63,728 nucleotides of DNA, from contig JANQGW010000008.1 in assembly GCA_028282905.1 (NCBI GenBank), forward strand, positions 1-63,728, given 5' to 3'. The notes beneath the pieces were generated by a model. It saw only the letters and a list, made by a program, of their open reading frames with translations. It did no database searches and was not told where the DNA came from. The position numbers and the translations under genes are program-made. This document shows, in pieces, positions 59,254 through 63,728 of this stretch (within the stretch, counting starts at the first letter, position 1; each line of letters begins with the position of its first letter). Source of the stretch: Sedimentisphaerales bacterium. Its GTDB lineage: Bacteria > Planctomycetota > Phycisphaerae > Sedimentisphaerales > Anaerohalosphaeraceae.

Positions 59254-59761
59254 ATATGAATATCCTTGTTCTTATTTGGATAATCATACGGGGAACGAGG
59301 CCCGCCAGTCAAGTTTTATTCGGAATTTTTACAGAGAGCGTCGGCAGAGCAATAGAATAGCAAACTTTTAAGTATCTTTATTTCAGGTAGTTATCAATGG
59401 ATTTGGAATTCCGACTTCGTCGGAATGGCTGTTTAAAAAGAATCCTCGGCTGCGCTCGGGATGACAGTAATGATATGATGTTGATAATCCTATGGTATCC
59501 CATCCGGGCGCTAGCGCTTCCGGCTTCTGTTTGTCTATTATCCATTGATATCACCGGGTGTCGCTTTTACACGGATCACGAGTGAATATTGACGCATGGA
59601 TAATGAATACTTTGAGGGAGATGTAGACTAAGTAGAGAATCTGTCTGGAATGGCTAATTCTTATGACTGAAGCGGGGCGCTTCAGCTATGTTGGCAGGGA
59701 ATCAGGGATTTCCCCTTTTGACTGCCTTAACTGTTTTTGTGGAAAACAGTTAGATTACGGC
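59254..59761 (+). other. Gene-free stretch
   Basis: About 500 bp between the divergent-side start of iclR and the stop of the lipoprotein gene. It contains a GGAATTCC hairpin repeat (59405-59465), a TGAAGCGGGGCGCTTCA stem near 59668 and an AACTGTTTT/AAAACAGTT stem (59728-59752) close to the lipoprotein stop. No gene is seen. Confidence 0.55.
59405..59465 (+). repeat. GGAAT...GATGAC double-hairpin repeat
   Basis: GGAATTCCGACTTCGTCGGA, ATGGCTGTTTAAAAAGAATCC, TCGGCTGCGCTCGGGATGAC: the right-most copy in the window, with altered first hairpin (CCGA/TCGG). Confidence 0.7.
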
Positions 59762-60100
59762 TTAGTAAACCTGATCCTGGGGATCCTGGTTTTCCTGACG
59801 CGCCTTGGCAAACTGGCGATGGGCGGTCTGGACCTCGGCCAGCATTCTATTGGCCCTGTCGATGTACAGGGTGTCCGCGGCGGCATCCCGGGCACAGGTG
59901 CGCAGAACCCGCTCGGCATAGGCCAGATTGCCCTGGTCAATGCTGGTTCGGGCGGCTTCCAGACGTGCCTGGTCCATGGTCCGCTGCCAACGGCGCTGCG
60001 AGGCATCTGATCGACGAGCTTCCATCGAACAACCCGACAGGACGATTCCCATTACTGCTACCAATACTACAACGACTTTTCTCATATTATTAAATCTCAT
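59762..60100 (-). CDS. Small lipoprotein with helical repeat-like body
   Basis: The ATG at 60100 follows GGGAGAAAAAG; a second ATG five codons later (MRKVVVVLVAV) could also be used. The signal ends in the lipobox VLSGC. The mature 95 residues are highly charged and helical (QRRWQRTMDQARLEAAR, NLAYAERVLRTC, ADTLYIDRANRMLAEVQTA), like one or two TPR hairpins, and may bind a partner. No family recognised. Confidence 0.62.
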   Translation of the reverse strand: MRFNNMRKVVVVLVAVMGIVLSGCSMEARRSDASQRRWQRTMDQARLEAARTSIDQGNLAYAERVLRTCARDAAADTLYIDRANRMLAEVQTAHRQFAKARQENQDPQDQVY

Positions 60101-60480
60101 GGCTTTTTCTCCCGGATCTGTGGTTCGTGGCGTGACCGGCTTCTGAGGGCCTGCAACGCAGAGCGAACCCGGTAAAATATACAATACAACTGGTTAGGTG
60201 GAAAAATATGTCCACTATTTTTCAAAGAAAAATAACCCAGGGGTGTCGCTCTCAGGTAAAGTTTTCGTCAAGAAAGACGTTTTTCTTTGATGTAATATTG
60301 CAAAATGGGGGACTGTGAGGCTTTTTTTTGAAACGATTGGGCCTTTTGAGGAACGTCCTAATATAAGCGGCGGTAGCAGTTTACGTGCGGTGTATTTTAT
60401 CGGCCCAGCGGTTCTTATGCCGAAAATATTTTTGCGGAATCCGGATTTTTTTTGCCGGCCCTATTTTTCTTCAGCAATCG

Positions 60481-60891
60481 TTATATGCTGTCCGGCTGGG
60501 CGATCAGGCCCAATTCTTCGAGCTGAGCGTAGAGCTTTTCTTTGCTGACGGGTTTGATGATATAGGCTTCACAGCCGGAATCGAAGGCGTCCATAACATC
60601 GCCGGCTTGACCTTTGGCGGTGACCATGATAATCTTGACGCTGTCGGATTCCTTAATGAAATGCTTGATTTCGAGGCGTCGGATGGCACGCAATGCTTCC
60701 ATGCCGTCCATTTCGGGCATCATGATGTCCATGCAAATCAGATCGTACGGGTTGCCAGCGTCCATCGCCTTCTCGACAGCGTCCAGAGCCTGCCGCCCGT
60801 TGGATGCGAGATCGCATTGTCCGAAATCCGCCAAAAATAACTGCAGCAAGTCTCTTGAGGGTACATCATCTTCGACAATCATGATTTTCAT
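60481..60891 (-). CDS. CheY-like single-domain response regulator
   Basis: A 136-residue receiver domain with no output domain. The acidic pair is in MIVEDDVPS, the phospho-acceptor Asp near residue 55 in ICMDIMMPEMDG, the Thr in IMVTAKGQ and the Lys in YIIKPVSKEKL, so all active residues are present. It may be part of a phosphorelay with the multi-PAS protein encoded on the other strand 0.8 kb away, but that is only positional. The 296 bp before it (60185-60480) show no feature. Confidence 0.9.
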   Translation of the reverse strand: MKIMIVEDDVPSRDLLQLFLADFGQCDLASNGRQALDAVEKAMDAGNPYDLICMDIMMPEMDGMEALRAIRRLEIKHFIKESDSVKIIMVTAKGQAGDVMDAFDSGCEAYIIKPVSKEKLYAQLEELGLIAQPDSI

Positions 60892-61659
60892 GGTTATTCT
60901 TGCCCGATCACTAAATCTGTATCAATTTCCTCGAAAACCGTTATTTAGAAACATATCGGAGATTTGTTATGGGTACTTGAGCACTTTTCTCCGTAGTTTC
61001 CACGTATTTTCAAGCCTAAAGCAGTGCTGCAGCCAGCATACCGCGTGGAAAAATCCAAAAAATGTTAGATTGTGAGATTTTATTGGCAATCAACTCTCCA
61101 AAATCTATTATTCAATCCACTTTTCAACTTTCTTTTTTTAACTCAGAGAATGGGGGCATTTTCAACCTGCCCACCTAACATATTACTGATAAATGACTTA
61201 CAGATATTTCACTTATTCAAAACAATCCGACCGGGTCAAAAATGTAATTTTTTAAGAAAAAATCTAAAAAATTTGAAACCTCGGGGCCTTTTGGTTCGTC
61301 ATAATATATAGAGAGGCTGGGATATAAAATAAAACTGAACTCAAACAATCTTTTCATCACCCTCCTCCGAAGCCAGATTCCACTTTAAGAATCTGGCTTT
61401 TATTATTTGTATTTATCGCCTCTATCTCATGATGCCCTATCGCTGCTGTCACCCATTGGCAATCTCGAACGCCGCGGTCTGTGAGGAAGAGTTCCTGCCA
61501 GCCACTTGCCTGAAAGAAATTCCGGGGAATAACTGATGTTGAATGCGGTCATATTTTTGGCTCTATATTGGACGATTTTATTTATCCAATATTCGCTTGA
61601 AGTGTTATAATGACATGTGCTTATGTGTGGGAAAGTTTTGTAAGGACGGCATTGACGCG
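60892..61659 (+). other. Gene-free stretch with a terminator-like hairpin
   Basis: About 770 bp between the divergent response regulator and PAS genes. Apart from the hairpin at 61371-61406 and an A/T-rich tract near 61240-61275, I see nothing. The ATG of the PAS gene has a TAAGGA at somewhat large distance. Confidence 0.5.
61371..61406 (+). terminator. Terminator-like hairpin without an upstream gene
   Basis: AGCCAGATTC (61371-61380) pairs with GAATCTGGCT (61389-61398), followed by TTTATTATTT. The nearest upstream gene on this strand is far away, so it could end a short RNA starting near a CATAATATAT motif at about 61299. Confidence 0.6.
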
Positions 61660-63728
61660 ATGACAGAGAGGTTCAGAACAAACCGGCAACGCAAAAAAAA
61701 GGACCAACAGCCAACCGGTCTGTTGGTCGCAGGAGGGTTTGGTTTGTTGACCGGTATCAATTCCACTGCCATGGCCGGAAACCGGAATCATTTCACGCCC
61801 CCTGCCGCTATTGGGCCAGAGTTGCTGGGTCTGGTTGGAATTGTCTGTTTACTGATTGCCATTATTCTTTTTGTTCTTACGGTCTATTACCGGCGGAAAT
61901 CCCATGCGGCTCTGCGCATCAGTGAACAGCGGTACCGCAATCTGGTTGAGGCCAACAGTGACTGGATATGGGAGACGGACCACCGCGGTGTCTATACTTA
62001 TGTCAGCCCACAAGTCAAAGCCATTCTGGGGTATGAGCCGGATGATCTGATTGGGAAAACCCCCTTTGATATCATGCCTCCGGAAGAAGCTGAACGTGTT
62101 CGCTGTCAGTTTGAAAAGTATGTCGAACAAAAGGAATCCTTTCAGCATCTCAAGAACATTGCTTATCACATTGACGGGCATGAGATCCTTCTTGAAACCA
62201 ATGGTATCCCGATTTTAGATAAAAAAGGAAACCTTTCGGGCTATCGGGGCATCGACCGCAATATTGAAGTGCGTCACAGGATAGAACGGCAACTCAAGGA
62301 AAGTCAGGCCAAGCTATCGAGTATTATCCAATCGTCGCCCATGGGGATTCTGACGTATGAATTGATGCCCGATGGGCGACTGGTTTTGACCGGGACCAAT
62401 CAAGCCGCCGAAGAGATTTTAGGGATCGATGTATTGCCGTTGACGGGGCTGACTATTGAAGAAGCGTTTCCGGGGCTGGCGGAGTCCGAATTACCGCAGC
62501 GGTACCGCAGTATTTGTCAAGAAGGCGGCAATTTTCATGGAAACAATTATGAATATCAGGATGCACATATCGACGGGTTTTATGAGTTTGACGCATTTCA
62601 GACTTCGCCCGGAAAAATGGCCGTTCTCTTTTCGGACGTCGCCGAACGTATGGAAACGCAGCGTTCCCTTGAGCTAACCCAGTTCGCGATGGACCACCTC
62701 AGTGAGGCGGCGTTCTGGATGGATTCGGAAGCCAATTTTTTCTATGTCAACAAGGCAGCCTGTGCGGCCCTGAATTACAGCAAAGAAGAACTGCTGACCA
62801 TGTCGGTACCTGATATTGATCCGGATTTTCCCGCGTCTGTGTGGCCGGAGCACTGGAAACAAATGCGTCTCGAAAAGACGGCTCGCTTTGAGTCGCACCA
62901 TCGAACCCGACAGGGTCGGGTTTTTCCGGTTGAAATCACCGCGAATTTTATCACCTATGACGACACGGAGTATATCTGCGCTTTTGCCCGCGATATGACG
63001 GAACAGAAACAAGCCGAGAGTGCCCTGCTGGAAAGCCAGCGGTCCACTTCCATTCTGTTAGGGAATCTTCCGGGGACTGCGTATCGCTGTCCGAATGAGC
63101 CGGACTGGCCGATGGATTTTATCAGCGAGGGCTGTTTGCCTATGACCGGTTACTCCAGTGAGGATTTTATCAATCATAGAGTCGAATGGAATGATCTGAT
63201 CGTTCCGGAAGACCAATCAATAGTCTGGGAGAAGATTCAACAGGCAGTAGCAAATCGGGAGAGCTACCAGCTTCAATACCGGATTCATTGCCGTGACGGT
63301 TCTGAGAAATGGCTGTGGGAACGCGGGTGCGGTGTTTTTGATGATAAGGGTAACATCCGCTTTTTGGAAGGTTTTATCGCGGATGAAACGGAACGCATTC
63401 ATGCCATCGAGGCCCTGCGTGAAAGTGAAGCCAAGCACCGGCTGCTGTTTACAGCGGCCAATGATGCGATTTTCATCATGGACGAATTATGTTTTCTGGA
63501 CTGCAATCCGCAGGCGGCGTCGCTGTACGGCTGCAATACCATCGACGAGCTGCTTCAGAAATCGCCGGTGGATTTTTCGCCGGAATACCAGGAAGACGGA
63601 CGGCTCAGTGCTGAAAAAGCCAAAGAAGTGATTGACCTGGTCGCGGGCGGCAAGCCGCAGCGATTCCCCTGGGTTCACTGTAAATTGAACGGGGAGCTGT
63701 TTTACGCAGAAGTTTCGTTAAACCGGCT
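61660..63728 (+). CDS. Multi-PAS membrane sensor protein, N-terminal part
   Basis: An open frame from the ATG at 61660 runs off the right edge (689 codons visible). It starts with a basic segment, a possible signal region (LLVAGGFGLLTGI) and a membrane helix near residues 60-83 (VGIVCLLIAIILFVLTVYY), then at least four to five PAS domains in tandem: YRNLVEANSDWIWETD, SSIIQSSPMGILTYEL, TQFAMDHLSEAAFWMD, ILLGNLPGTAYRCPN and LLFTAANDAIFIMDE are the PAS starts, with typical linkers (FARDMTEQKQAE, FIADETERIHAIEALRESEA). The output domain (histidine kinase, GGDEF or other) is beyond the window. A sensor kinase is the most common type. Confidence 0.85.
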   Translation, partial: MTERFRTNRQRKKKDQQPTGLLVAGGFGLLTGINSTAMAGNRNHFTPPAAIGPELLGLVGIVCLLIAIILFVLTVYYRRKSHAALRISEQRYRNLVEANSDWIWETDHRGVYTYVSPQVKAILGYEPDDLIGKTPFDIMPPEEAERVRCQFEKYVEQKESFQHLKNIAYHIDGHEILLETNGIPILDKKGNLSGYRGIDRNIEVRHRIERQLKESQAKLSSIIQSSPMGILTYELMPDGRLVLTGTNQAAEEILGIDVLPLTGLTIEEAFPGLAESELPQRYRSICQEGGNFHGNNYEYQDAHIDGFYEFDAFQTSPGKMAVLFSDVAERMETQRSLELTQFAMDHLSEAAFWMDSEANFFYVNKAACAALNYSKEELLTMSVPDIDPDFPASVWPEHWKQMRLEKTARFESHHRTRQGRVFPVEITANFITYDDTEYICAFARDMTEQKQAESALLESQRSTSILLGNLPGTAYRCPNEPDWPMDFISEGCLPMTGYSSEDFINHRVEWNDLIVPEDQSIVWEKIQQAVANRESYQLQYRIHCRDGSEKWLWERGCGVFDDKGNIRFLEGFIADETERIHAIEALRESEAKHRLLFTAANDAIFIMDELCFLDCNPQAASLYGCNTIDELLQKSPVDFSPEYQEDGRLSAEKAKEVIDLVAGGKPQRFPWVHCKLNGELFYAEVSLNR

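Overview
The window looks like a chromosomal segment of a Gram-negative, probably anaerobic, polysaccharide-degrading bacterium. Several traits resemble Planctomycetota of the Phycisphaerae/Sedimentisphaerales type: a TAT-exported Gfo/Idh/MocA oxidoreductase, tandem BlaR1-like metalloproteases with very large C-terminal parts, a ThiD2-ThiE fusion, zinc-ribbon/dispanin membrane proteins, an MTHFR fused to a methyltransferase-like domain, and intergenic space full of short dispersed repeats. The taxon is an inference from gene content; no rRNA or tRNA gene is visible. An outer membrane is implied by an OprB-like porin and lipoproteins, and ferrous-iron and nickel uptake fit a reduced habitat.

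Layout. 1-1.5 kb: the 3' end of an rmlD-like gene, then debris (a frameshifted macro-domain gene, a short antitoxin-like fragment and a second diverged copy of the rmlD 3' end). 1.5-7.2 kb, plus strand: a uroporphyrinogen-decarboxylase-family protein, a Gfo/Idh oxidoreductase, glnS and a DUF4056-like lipoprotein. 7.3-12.0 kb, minus strand: an AT-richer module of five genes (a GAF domain fused to a zinc alcohol dehydrogenase, a 69-residue protein, a four-helix membrane protein, a 150-residue protein and a Ser/Thr kinase) that matches no system I know. 12-13.2 kb: repeat-rich and gene-free. 13.2-22.7 kb, plus strand: a GH20 hexosaminidase, then a BlaI-type repressor with two BlaR1-like proteases behind a promoter with twin operators. 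23.8-27.8 kb: thiD2-thiE and the MTHFR/methyltransferase fusion. 28.2-31.5 kb: six small membrane proteins, three with zinc ribbons. 32.1-35.1 kb, plus strand: smpB, a DUF1844 gene, trpC and a TauE/SafE transporter.

35.2-44.3 kb, minus strand: small lipoproteins and membrane proteins, two cyclophilins (one secreted with a metallothionein-like tail), a VanZ-like protein, hisH-hisF and a GNAT acetyltransferase. 44.4-50.7 kb is a metal block: a NicO-type nickel permease and an OprB-like porin that share a 30-bp promoter motif, a FeoB-associated Cys-rich protein, feoB, a DtxR-FeoA fusion and nikR. 52.3-59.3 kb, minus strand, is a pectin-oligomer operon whose gene order (iclR, GH105, kduI, kduD, kdgK, eda) follows the catabolic pathway. 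59.8-63.7 kb: a lipoprotein, a CheY-like receiver and the start of a multi-PAS sensor protein cut by the window edge.

The most unusual non-coding signal is a dispersed element of about 115 bp with a closing stem that covaries between copies (six copies plus a truncated one), often embedded in a larger composite of other short repeats. The most unusual coding signals are the kinase/GAF-dehydrogenase module and the Cys-rich secreted cyclophilin.
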